Counted from the stretch's first letter, positions 1-6,108 are shown. The stretch: DNA of 6,864 nt from Ruminococcaceae bacterium UBA1036 (GCA_002316805.1 DCEF01000017.1:76049-82912); one strand, 5' to 3'. Translations and numbers: made by a program. The notes: generated from the letters alone by a model not told the origin.

Positions 1-414
1 TGTCCGATACTGATTCTGAAAGGTTTGTTTTTTTCTCAGGCGCTGATAATTGCCGGATATTACGATGCTAAAAGCCATACGATTCCAAACTGGATTGTAA
101 TTTTAACTGCGGCGTCAGGATTAATTGATTTTCAGCCCGTACGTTCTGCAGTTGGCGCTTTCAGCGTATCTGTGCTGTTCTTTATAGTTTCATATATTAC
201 AAATGAAAAAGGAATTGGTGGAGGTGACGTAAAGCTTGCAGCCGCAACTGGATTTGTATTAGGCGCTGCAGCAAATACAATCGGTACTTTGACCGGAATT
301 CTTCTCTTTTTAATCGTGTACCTCATCGCTTTTCGTAAAGGTAAAAGAAAGTCTTATGCAATGGCACCCTGGCTTGGTACAGGGTGCTTTTTTGCATATG
401 TTTTTATTAATTAG
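1..414 (+). CDS. tadV: A24-family prepilin peptidase (TadV/CpaA-like), 5' partial
   Basis: Membrane aspartyl protease that would cleave the leader of prepilin-like substrates at the cytoplasmic face. The frame is open back to base 1, so the true start lies upstream. The first in-window candidate, TTG at 25, is unlikely because the AAAGG before it (19-23) is only one base away and a hydrophobic stretch is already under way. Both A24 catalytic aspartates are visible: Asp at 64-66, followed by the conserved HTIPN stretch, and Asp at 226-228 in GGGD (the GxGD motif). The rest is alternating hydrophobic segments, ending in a P-W-L-x-x-G motif typical of this family's C-terminus. No N-terminal methyltransferase domain is evident, as expected for the short CpaA/TadV type. 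It ends 16 bases before cpaB. The codons for APWLGTGC form a terminator-like hairpin (364-387). The family call is firm; the exact subfamily rests on the Tad context. Confidence 0.92.
   Translation, partial: CPILILKGLFFSQALIIAGYYDAKSHTIPNWIVILTAASGLIDFQPVRSAVGAFSVSVLFFIVSYITNEKGIGGGDVKLAAATGFVLGAAANTIGTLTGILLFLIVYLIAFRKGKRKSYAMAPWLGTGCFFAYVFIN
364..393 (+). terminator. Terminator-like hairpin inside the end of the prepilin peptidase gene
   Basis: GCACCCTG (364-371) and CAGGGTGC (380-387) form a perfect 8-bp GC-rich stem around an 8-base loop. Six T residues (388-393) follow at once, the form of an intrinsic terminator on the plus strand. It lies wholly within codons for the conserved C-terminal motif of the peptidase, 19 bases before its stop and 37 bases before the cpaB start. 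It uses the only in-frame GGG glycine codon I saw in this gene. No obvious promoter separates it from cpaB, so if active it would be an attenuator lowering expression of the downstream genes. Activity is inferred from shape only. Confidence 0.6.
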
Positions 415-418
415 GAGG
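413..418 (+). promoter_or_regulatory. Ribosome binding site setting the cpaB start
   Basis: A perfect AGGAGG overlaps the stop codon of the upstream peptidase gene (TAG, 412-414) and lies 12 bases before ATG 431. It favours ATG 431 over an upstream in-frame start at 356, which would sit inside the peptidase gene and add 25 residues before the signal segment. The spacing is slightly long. Confidence 0.75.
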
Positions 419-430
419 TCTTTATTTTTC

Positions 431-1225
431 ATGAAAAAGCTATTCAGAAACCGAACAGCTTTAGCTGCCGTCAGCATCGTTCTTGCTTTGGTTATCTGCT
501 TTGCTGTAGCACCTGCGGTTAACGCTGCAAATAGCAGACAAACAGACGTTGTTCGTGTCGTGCAGCCTATATCAAAAGGTGCAAAAATAACAAAGTCTAT
601 GGTTCAAGCTACAAAGGAAGGCGGATATAATCTTCCATCTAACACTCTAAAATCTGCCGACCAGGCTATTGGCAAATATGCGCTTGCGGATCTCCAGCCT
701 GGAGATAATATTCTGTCTACAAAGGTTAACAGTAAATCACCATACGGCGGCTTATCAACACTGGACGGCACTGAGCAGGCAGTATCAGTTACAATTAAGA
801 GCTTTGCATCTGGATTGTCCGGTAAGCTGCAGCCTGGGGATATAATATCCTTCTATGTCGCCGATTATGGTGATATGAAAGCAACTCTTGCCCCGCCTGA
901 ATTGCAGTATGTACAGGTTATTACCACAACTAATAATAAAGGCGTTGATAGGTCAGATACCAACCAAACAGGCAAGAACGCCTCAAATTCCGATGATATG
1001 CCATCAACAATCACCGTCCTTGCAACACAGGCACAAGCTGTAAAACTTGTCGATTACGAGAAGAACGGTACTCTGCACGCTGCCTTAGCTTATCGCGGCA
1101 CTGAGACTAATGCAGCAAAATTTATTAATGCTGAAAAGGAATATTTAGATTCACAGATGGCAAAGTCAAGCCAATCACAGTCTAATAATAGCGTAGAATC
1201 CGGAGGAACCAACAGTGGAAAATAA
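431..1225 (+). CDS. cpaB: CpaB/RcpC-like SAF-domain pilus assembly protein
   Basis: 264-residue exported protein of the Flp/Tad pilus assembly type. ATG 431 is chosen because AGGAGG precedes it and it puts a signal-anchor at the N-terminus: basic residues 2-8 (KKLFRNR), then a hydrophobic stretch about 10-30 ending near N-A-A, a possible cleavage region. A SAF domain follows at about 40-100, with the typical pattern of a VVQPISKGAKIT strand, a repeated P-G-D and an I-L-x-x-K-V strand. A second beta-rich region (about 115-230) contains another LQPGDIISFYV motif and the stretch STITVLATQAQAVKLVDYEKNG, with a polar Asn/Ser/Asp-rich insert near 165-190. The last 25 or so residues are Ser/Gln/Asn-rich and look disordered. 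In Gram-negative bacteria CpaB/RcpC works beside the secretin. With no secretin here, a role on the outer membrane face or in the wall is inferred. It overlaps the next gene by 11 bases. Confidence 0.85.
   Translation: MKKLFRNRTALAAVSIVLALVICFAVAPAVNAANSRQTDVVRVVQPISKGAKITKSMVQATKEGGYNLPSNTLKSADQAIGKYALADLQPGDNILSTKVNSKSPYGGLSTLDGTEQAVSVTIKSFASGLSGKLQPGDIISFYVADYGDMKATLAPPELQYVQVITTTNNKGVDRSDTNQTGKNASNSDDMPSTITVLATQAQAVKLVDYEKNGTLHAALAYRGTETNAAKFINAEKEYLDSQMAKSSQSQSNNSVESGGTNSGK
1202..1207 (+). promoter_or_regulatory. Ribosome binding site supporting a GTG start for the TadZ-like gene
   Basis: GGAGGA lies 7 bases before GTG 1215, inside the 3' end of cpaB. The spacing is near ideal and makes GTG, not a downstream ATG, the likely initiator. 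Initiation inside the upstream gene suggests translational coupling. Confidence 0.7.
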
Positions 1226-1955
1226 AATCATCGCTGTTTGGGGCAGCCCAGGAAGCGGCAAAACCATTACGGCCGTAAAGATTGCTAAAATGTTGTCTAA
1301 AATGAAAAAGAACACTTTGATTGTCGGCTGTGATACCGAATCACCTTTGCTGCCATTACTGATGCCGGCAAGAAAAAATGCGCCATCACTTGGTGATTTG
1401 TTAGCTTTGCCATCTATCACTGGCTTGACCGTATTGCAGCACTGCGTGCCATGCGATAAAAATGACAACCTCGCGGTTCTCAGTTATTGCAAAGGCGAAA
1501 ATATACGCACATATCCTGAATACAGTCTTCAACGAGCGGGTGATTTTATTTCAATGCTTTACGAGACTGCAGATTTCATTGTCATTGACTGCACATCCCA
1601 TATTACAATTGATATGCTTACGGCTACTGCATTAGAAAAAGCAGATGTAACGTTTAAAGTCGTTAACCCAACAATTAAAAGTATCAGTTATATTCAATCA
1701 CAAAAGCCGCTTCTCCAGCCCAGCAAATTTCGTTATGCCAGCCAAATAAATATAATCAACAATATAATGCCAGACCAAGACGTTGCACCCGTTATTGACT
1801 TTCTTGGCAATAGTGCATATTGCCTGCCAAATGTACCAGCACTGACCAATCAGTTTGATTCCGGTAAATTGCTCGATACTGCATTTGGAAAAAATGCCAG
1901 AGATTACGCCTCCACTATGGAAAAAATGATAAGCGAGGCGGTCTTAAATGACTAA
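1215..1955 (+). CDS. tadZ: ParA/MinD-like P-loop ATPase, TadZ/CpaE-like short form
   Basis: 246-residue cytoplasmic ATPase likely to localise or organise the pilus machine, as TadZ/CpaE proteins do. The GTG start is supported by GGAGGA 7 bases upstream. The Walker A motif GSPGSGKT is at residues 10-17, right after the first beta strand (KIIAVW). An Asp at 40 in VGCDTESP matches the switch I position, and FIVIDCTS (121-128) is Walker B with Asp125. The next strand (FKVVNPT, 147-153) and the INIINN strand near 178-183 fit the SIMIBI fold. Two departures from typical TadZ/CpaE stand out. The N-terminal receiver-like domain is missing, since the P-loop starts at residue 10. The ParA signature lysine of KGGxGKT is replaced by Ser11. 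It sits between cpaB and cpaF, overlapping them by 11 and 8 bases. Context makes TadZ likely, but sequence alone proves only a ParA-like ATPase. Confidence 0.78.
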   Translation: MENKIIAVWGSPGSGKTITAVKIAKMLSKMKKNTLIVGCDTESPLLPLLMPARKNAPSLGDLLALPSITGLTVLQHCVPCDKNDNLAVLSYCKGENIRTYPEYSLQRAGDFISMLYETADFIVIDCTSHITIDMLTATALEKADVTFKVVNPTIKSISYIQSQKPLLQPSKFRYASQINIINNIMPDQDVAPVIDFLGNSAYCLPNVPALTNQFDSGKLLDTAFGKNARDYASTMEKMISEAVLND

Positions 1956-3303
1956 TACAGGTGATATGTTCAACTCTGGTGTTAATCAACTTAAATACGC
2001 TGGCTTGCTTAGTAAAGTACAACATTATATGTCCGAACATTACGCGTCGCTGCTATCAGAAAGGGGCTCTGCAAGAAAGAAGGAAATGGAGCAGAGTTAT
2101 ATACGCCAGTATATCAGCAAACATCAATTTTCTGTTTCGGGGTACACAACCGACGAACTTGTCGCGGCGTTATATAACGAGATGGCCGAATATTCATTTC
2201 TCACGCCTTACCTTAACGGAGAAAATAACGACTGGGAAGAAATCAATATCAACCGGTGGGACGACGTGAAAATATCATACTGTGACGGCCGGATTGAACG
2301 CTCTAAAGAACAGTTTCTCTCCCCTCAGCACGCTACAGACGTAGTAAAACGGCTGCTGCGGCAATCTAATATAACATTTGATGAGGCACGGCCATGTGTC
2401 CGCGGGCATCTTAACAATAAGATCCGGATCACTGTGAATGGGCCCGGCGTCATTGACGATGACGTCGGTGTTCAAGCATCAATCAGGTATATTAACCCGA
2501 AAAGGCTCGGAAAAAAAGCCTTTATCGAAAGCGGCATGGCTACCGAAGAAATGCTTGATTTTTTATCGACAGTTTATCGGTATGGGATCTCAATTTGCCT
2601 TGCCGGACCAACCGGTTCAGGGAAGACCACAGTCATGGGCTGGATATTGTCCACGCTACCTGACTGGAAGCGCATTTACACAATTGAGAATACAACACGC
2701 GAAATAGATCTCACCAGGCGCGATGGTAATGGTGTTGTTCTTAATAACGTCCTGCATACGGTTACCCGTGACAGTGACGATCCGAAGCAATGTGTAACAG
2801 AGCAAATGCTCTTGGAACAAGGCTTAACATTTAACCCTGATTATATCTGCATGGCAGAGATGAAGGGCAGTGAAGCATTTGAAACACAGGAGGCTGCACG
2901 AACTGGCCATGCTGTTATTACTACAGTCCACGCAAAAAACTGCGCTGAAATTTATGACCGTATCCTTGATTTGTGCAGCCTAAAAGGAAACCTCAGCGGA
3001 GAACTGCTGAAAGTATCTATCGCAAAAGCATTTCCTATTACTTTCATTGTAAGGAAAATGGAAGATAACGTCCGGAGGATTGTAGAAATCTGTGAGTGTA
3101 TCCCTAATAAAGACGAAACATACAAGCTAAACACACTCTATAGATTTCGCACTCTTCAAAACGCTGAAAAAAACGGAAAAACAGTTGTTAACGGCCGCTT
3201 TGAAAAAGTCGCCGTTATCTCGGAAAAGCTGCAGCAGGAACTCCGCGATAACGGCATTCTGGAAAATACACTGAAAAAGTTGATTGGAGATGAGAAAAAA
3301 TAA
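1948..3303 (+). CDS. cpaF: CpaF/TadA-type secretion ATPase
   Basis: 451-residue hexameric ATPase that powers pseudopilus assembly by acting on the TadB/TadC platform. The N-terminal part (about 1-140) is helical and charged and belongs to the CpaF-type regulatory region; an N-domain follows with RITVNGPGVID near 160-170. The RecA-like core has Walker A GPTGSGKTT at 220-228, an Asp-box region TIENTTREIDL (245-255), Walker B around PDYICMAEMKG (297-307, Glu304), and the His box TGHAVITTVHA (319-329, His321 and His328). Two family positions differ. The acidic IED of the Asp box reads I-E-N, and the usual E-V-R of Walker B reads E-M-K. Both are conservative and activity is probably kept. ATG 1948 overlaps the end of tadZ by 8 bases and follows a modest GAGG (1935-1938). 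The stop shares a base with the tadB start (TAATG). Length matches CpaF, and the family call is secure. Confidence 0.96.
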   Translation: MTNTGDMFNSGVNQLKYAGLLSKVQHYMSEHYASLLSERGSARKKEMEQSYIRQYISKHQFSVSGYTTDELVAALYNEMAEYSFLTPYLNGENNDWEEININRWDDVKISYCDGRIERSKEQFLSPQHATDVVKRLLRQSNITFDEARPCVRGHLNNKIRITVNGPGVIDDDVGVQASIRYINPKRLGKKAFIESGMATEEMLDFLSTVYRYGISICLAGPTGSGKTTVMGWILSTLPDWKRIYTIENTTREIDLTRRDGNGVVLNNVLHTVTRDSDDPKQCVTEQMLLEQGLTFNPDYICMAEMKGSEAFETQEAARTGHAVITTVHAKNCAEIYDRILDLCSLKGNLSGELLKVSIAKAFPITFIVRKMEDNVRRIVEICECIPNKDETYKLNTLYRFRTLQNAEKNGKTVVNGRFEKVAVISEKLQQELRDNGILENTLKKLIGDEKK

Positions 3304-4229
3304 TGACACTTTACTTAGTCGCTTTTATTTTGATCATGTTCGGCATTTTATATTTGCTGCATATTTCACTGGTAAACATGCTTAGTTCTGCGTTTAGGTC
3401 AATGCCAAAGCACCGGAAAAACATGCGCGAAAAAATCAATAATAGCCTGCACCCCAAGAAAGCACATGGTGTCCATGCGATTATACAGGAGTCAAGAATA
3501 ATACTTCAGTCCACTAATCAGTCCAATCGATTTTCGTCGATTTGCCTTGCATCTATCATGCTGATGGTCGTTGGCATTCTAATTGCAAGCCTCTTGAATA
3601 ATATAATTCTCATGCCAGTATTAGCTGTAGGATTTGCCCTTATCCCGTTCCTTTATATCTTGCTTTCTGCATTCGGGTACCATCGCCGGTTAAACAGGGA
3701 ACTCGAAACGTCACTGTCACTAATCACGATGCAATATATACAGTCAGAAAACATTGTTAAAGCTGTAAAGGACAATATCGAATATTTTCACTCACCGGTA
3801 AAGGGGATTTTCCAAAAGTTTCTCGCGCAAGTAACCTTAATCAACTCAAATGTCAACCAGGAACTTATGAACATCAGAGGCAGCATCAACAATGATGTCT
3901 GGCGCGAATGGATTGATGCGGTAATTTCCTGCCAAAGTAACCGTAACCTTAAAAGCACATTAATGCCTATAGTAGATAAGTTTTCGGATATGCGTATCGT
4001 ATCCAGTGAAGTAAACCTGGAACTGTACGGCCCTTTCAAAGAATTTGTCTTTACAGCTCTTTTCCTTTTGCTTGAGCCAGTTTTTCTCTGGACTCAAAAT
4101 AAAGATTGGTACAGTATCCTTATGAATACATTAGCAGGCAAAATCATTCTTGCAGCCGATGCCATTATCTTCTTTATCTGTCTGGTACGCGTAATTAAGT
4201 TGACGCGGCCGCTTGAATATCAGAGGTGA
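3303..4229 (+). CDS. tadB: TadB-like inner-membrane platform protein (T2SSF type)
   Basis: 308-residue polytopic membrane protein, the first of the paired GspF/T2SSF-like proteins that form the platform on which CpaF acts. The N-terminus is a membrane segment (about 2-28). Two closely spaced hydrophobic stretches follow at about 78-97 and 100-125. Next comes a cytoplasmic helical domain (about 128-245) with the layout of a T2SSF domain (RELETSLSLITMQYIQSENI then a helix pair). Two C-terminal hydrophobic segments lie at about 247-264 and 277-297. This N-TM, TM pair, soluble domain, TM pair order is that of TadB. The consensus of the domain is weak, so position after cpaF and before the second such protein carries weight. 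ATG 3303 overlaps the cpaF stop by one base (TAATG). The best upstream GGAG (3286-3289) is 13 bases away, so reinitiation by coupling is likely. Confidence 0.83.
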   Translation: MTLYLVAFILIMFGILYLLHISLVNMLSSAFRSMPKHRKNMREKINNSLHPKKAHGVHAIIQESRIILQSTNQSNRFSSICLASIMLMVVGILIASLLNNIILMPVLAVGFALIPFLYILLSAFGYHRRLNRELETSLSLITMQYIQSENIVKAVKDNIEYFHSPVKGIFQKFLAQVTLINSNVNQELMNIRGSINNDVWREWIDAVISCQSNRNLKSTLMPIVDKFSDMRIVSSEVNLELYGPFKEFVFTALFLLLEPVFLWTQNKDWYSILMNTLAGKIILAADAIIFFICLVRVIKLTRPLEYQR

Positions 4230-4230
4230 T
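4222..4230 (+). promoter_or_regulatory. Strong Shine-Dalgarno overlapping the nominal tadC GTG start
   Basis: AGAGGTGAT matches the anti-Shine-Dalgarno region well, but the nominal GTG start (4226-4228) is inside it and has no ribosome site of its own. At normal spacing from this site (6 bases after GAGGTG) the in-frame codon is ATT at 4235. The tadB stop TGA (4227-4229) is also inside it. Either coupled GTGA reinitiation or a non-standard AUU start is possible. Confidence 0.5.
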
Positions 4231-5104
4231 TATTATTTTATTTATAGTATTTTTGCTGCTTGCCTTTGGTATTTACATGCTTTTGTGCAGCGCAATGCAT
4301 TTACCGTCTTTAGACCATACATTTTCTTTGCTACATGTCACACAGAATACAAATAGTGGAAAAAAAGAAAAAGCATTCGATTCGTTTGTGCTTAGTCTTG
4401 CCACGCGGGTTTCAAGGTTTATTCACTTGAATCCAGACAAAAGAGAAACGATGGTGGCTGTACTTAGGTCAGCTGGTATGGATATGACACCGGAGACATA
4501 TTACGCAAAAGTTATTGTGCAATTTCTTCTCAAACTCATTCCAGCAATAATTTTTTGCTTCTTCAGTCCTATCGCTGCGGCCGTATTTCTGTTTTGGGCT
4601 ATCTGGAAACTGTTTGATGACCTAAAGGAAGCCAAACAGCGAATGAATAGTAAAACACAGAAAATTGAAGCTGAACTGCCGCGCTTTGTATCGGACATTT
4701 CAGAAGAGCTTAAAACAGACCGCAATGTTGTCAGAATCTTATCAAGCTATCTTCCAAACGCCGGGAAAGAGTTAAAGGAGGAGCTTGAGATAACTGTTGC
4801 AGACATGAAAAGCGGGCCGCAGGAACGCGCTCTTACAAGGCTTGAAACAAGAGTCGGCAGTTTTCAACTCAGCCAGGTATCGCGCGGCCTACAGGCAGTG
4901 CTGCATGGCGACGACTGCACGATGTATTTTCAAATGCTTGAGTATGATTTCAGAAATTCAGGCATTCAGAATTTGCGCATGGCAGCAAAGAAACTCCCTG
5001 ATAAAGTGCGGGCTCCGTCTGTTGTTGTCATGGTCTGCGCAGCGTTGACACTGTTTACTGTTATTATTATCGATTTGTTTGGAAAAGCTGCTGCATTTAT
5101 TTAA
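4226..5104 (+). CDS. tadC: TadC-like inner-membrane platform protein (T2SSF type)
   Basis: 292-residue polytopic membrane protein, partner of TadB in the pseudopilus platform. An N-terminal membrane segment (about 2-22) and a soluble linker lead to a hydrophobic pair (about 95-113 and 114-130). A clearer T2SSF domain follows at about 145-245: IEAELPRFVSDISEELKT, a stretch with RILSSYLP, then a second helix bundle with ALTRLETRVGSFQLSQVSRGL. A C-terminal membrane segment lies at about 265-285. The ELPRF pattern matches the LP signature that starts this domain in many family members. The nominal start is GTG 4226, overlapping tadB by 4 bases (GTGA). A strong Shine-Dalgarno covers that GTG, so initiation at ATT 4235, three codons later, is an alternative. 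The product would hardly change. Seventeen bases separate it from the next gene. Confidence 0.87.
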   Translation: MIIILFIVFLLLAFGIYMLLCSAMHLPSLDHTFSLLHVTQNTNSGKKEKAFDSFVLSLATRVSRFIHLNPDKRETMVAVLRSAGMDMTPETYYAKVIVQFLLKLIPAIIFCFFSPIAAAVFLFWAIWKLFDDLKEAKQRMNSKTQKIEAELPRFVSDISEELKTDRNVVRILSSYLPNAGKELKEELEITVADMKSGPQERALTRLETRVGSFQLSQVSRGLQAVLHGDDCTMYFQMLEYDFRNSGIQNLRMAAKKLPDKVRAPSVVVMVCAALTLFTVIIIDLFGKAAAFI

Positions 5105-5121
5105 CAAAAAGAGGTGAGTCC

Positions 5122-5514
5122 ATGAAAATATTACAGTCAAAACGCGGCGAAGTTGTCATCAGCTCAGCTGTTTTTCTGCTTTTGGCCGTGCTGGTGATTG
5201 CTTCTGTCTTTTATATTTTTCCCTGCCTTACGGCAAAACAGCAGCTTAATACATATGCGTCGGAATTGTGCAGGACAGCAGAAGTTTCCGGCTGTGTTGG
5301 AAATGAAACGAATAAGCGCACTCAGGAGCTGACAGCGAATACAGGAATTTCTCCGGATATTCGCTGGTCGCAGATAGGAAAGATACAGGAAGGCAATGTA
5401 ATAACAGTGACCTGCACAATTACAAAAGAAGCAGGATTGTGGGGCGGGCTTGGCAGTTTTCCTGTCACTCTGCATGGAACTGCTTCCGGAAAAAGTGAGG
5501 TGTACTGGAAATAA
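5122..5514 (+). CDS. DUF4320-type pseudopilin (TadE-like single-pass protein)
   Basis: 130-residue protein with a short basic N-terminus ending in S-K-R-G (residues 6-9), one hydrophobic helix (about 11-33) and an extracytoplasmic domain of about 95 residues. I recognise the overall pattern of the DUF4320 family from recalled family features: KQQL after the helix, the AEVSG stretch, the TGISPDI-W segment and a C-terminal GKSEVYWK. This family occurs in Firmicutes Tad-like loci and is probably a minor pilin or pseudopilin, but its function is not established. Four Cys residues (35, 50, 58, 98) are present; C50 and C58 could pair outside the cell. The start is well set by GAGGTGA (5111-5117), 4 bases before ATG 5122. 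The usual pilin glutamate at +5 after the glycine is absent. The stop overlaps the proposed start of the next gene (ATAA). Confidence 0.8.
   Translation: MKILQSKRGEVVISSAVFLLLAVLVIASVFYIFPCLTAKQQLNTYASELCRTAEVSGCVGNETNKRTQELTANTGISPDIRWSQIGKIQEGNVITVTCTITKEAGLWGGLGSFPVTLHGTASGKSEVYWK
5497..5502 (+). promoter_or_regulatory. Shine-Dalgarno placing the next start at ATA 5511
   Basis: GAGGTG lies inside the end of the DUF4320-type gene. Eight bases after it comes the ATA codon at 5511, in frame with the second pseudopilin. No ATG or TTG in that frame is nearby, and CTG 5505 is only 2 bases away. The same GAGGTG core precedes ATG 5122 upstream, so the site is typical for this operon. Confidence 0.6.
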
Positions 5515-6047
5515 AGAAGATATTAAAAAGCAGAAAAGGCAGTTTTTATATCAGTACGATTTTTATTATTTTTGCGCTCCTTGTTTTTTCTGGTGTCCTT
5601 TATGAATATGCCCGCCTGCAAATAATTGCGCAGGGAGTGCGGGATGCCGTCCAGTCGTCTATAACGGAAACCTGTGAAGACAATTACGCTAACATTTACA
5701 ACGGCGTCAGAGAAGGCTATTCAGGCGGGTATCGTGCTGAAAAATCCGGAATATGGACAGAAAGCCTTGATGCCGGCGACATTTATGGAAGAATTGACAA
5801 ACGCCTGAAAGCACATGATGAAGGAGGTGAACATATAAAATATTCCAATGGGGCTGAAGAATATGCTCTTTCAGGGTTGCAGGCAGAAATTACTAATACA
5901 CCATTTGCTCCAAGTAAGCAGAATGCAAAGCAAATGACCTGCTTAGCAGAAATTGATCTGGAAGTTCCGTTGTCTTTCGGCTGGCAAAGCCTGCCGCCAA
6001 TGAAAACTCACCTATCGATAAAAGGAGGTTATACACCGAAATTCTGA
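5511..6047 (+). CDS. Second TadE-like pseudopilin with probable AUA start
   Basis: The frame is open from a stop at 5496-5498 to 6047. The first conventional start, GTG 5637, would give only 136 residues and cut off a clear membrane segment. Starting at ATA 5511 gives 178 residues with a basic N-terminus ending in S-R-K-G (7-10), one hydrophobic helix (about 12-31) and a long extracytoplasmic domain. That layout matches the preceding DUF4320-type protein almost residue for residue at the N-terminus. The soluble part holds polar, aromatic-rich segments (NIYNGVREGYSGGY) and ends LSFGWQSLPP then GGYTPKF. I recall similar tails in unnamed proteins next to DUF4320 genes. It is probably a minor pilin or pseudopilin that works with its neighbour. 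CTG 5505 is a second possible start, but it is too close to the GAGGTG site. There is no in-frame ATG near the start. Function is inferred from topology and context. Confidence 0.72.
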   Translation: MKKILKSRKGSFYISTIFIIFALLVFSGVLYEYARLQIIAQGVRDAVQSSITETCEDNYANIYNGVREGYSGGYRAEKSGIWTESLDAGDIYGRIDKRLKAHDEGGEHIKYSNGAEEYALSGLQAEITNTPFAPSKQNAKQMTCLAEIDLEVPLSFGWQSLPPMKTHLSIKGGYTPKF

Positions 6048-6069
6048 AGTCGGACATTTTGTCCGACTT
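6047..6069 (+). terminator. Perfect hairpin after the second pseudopilin gene
   Basis: AAGTCGGACA (6047-6056) pairs with TGTCCGACTT (6060-6069) around a 3-base TTT loop, a perfect 10-bp inverted repeat starting on the last base of the TGA stop. The bases after it are AT-rich (GTTCTAATTT) but lack a clean T run, so termination is likely only partial. It lies in the only sizeable gap of the operon (61 bases). It may separate assembly genes from the Big_2 gene, or protect the upstream mRNA end. I saw no convincing promoter after it. Confidence 0.55.
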
Positions 6070-6108
6070 GTTCTAATTTAATTCACTTTTTAACTGGAAG
6101 GGAAACAT

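Noticed and set aside
1..7. TGTCCGA matching the arm of the hairpin at 6060-6066
   Set aside because: Seven bases only, in coding sequence with no partner arm visible; chance is the best explanation.
356..430. Upstream in-frame start for cpaB that would add 25 residues
   Set aside because: It would begin inside the peptidase gene with no ribosome site. AGGAGG at 413-418 and the signal-anchor layout both favour ATG 431.
1175..1468. 97-residue open frame on the minus strand
   Set aside because: Antisense to the cpaB end and to the P-loop of the TadZ-like gene; no recognisable domain.
2448..2464. Small inverted repeat CGTCAT/ATGACG inside cpaF, with palindromes nearby (GATCCGGATC, GACGTC)
   Set aside because: Short, with no T run, inside a conserved coding region. 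Likely chance from D-D-D codons.
5821..5830. Perfect Shine-Dalgarno AAGGAGGTGA suggesting an internal gene start
   Set aside because: No ATG, GTG or TTG follows at usable spacing with an open frame. The bases simply encode part of the second pseudopilin (E-G-G-E).
6021..6028. AAAGGAGG near the end of the second pseudopilin as a ribosome site for a small gene
   Set aside because: There is no start codon at suitable distance before the stop and hairpin; explained by the K-G-G codons.
6068..6096. Possible promoter for the Big_2 gene (TTGTTC with a -10-like TTAACT)
   Set aside because: The -10 match is poor, and the implied start of transcription would fall about at the ATG, leaving out the ribosome site.
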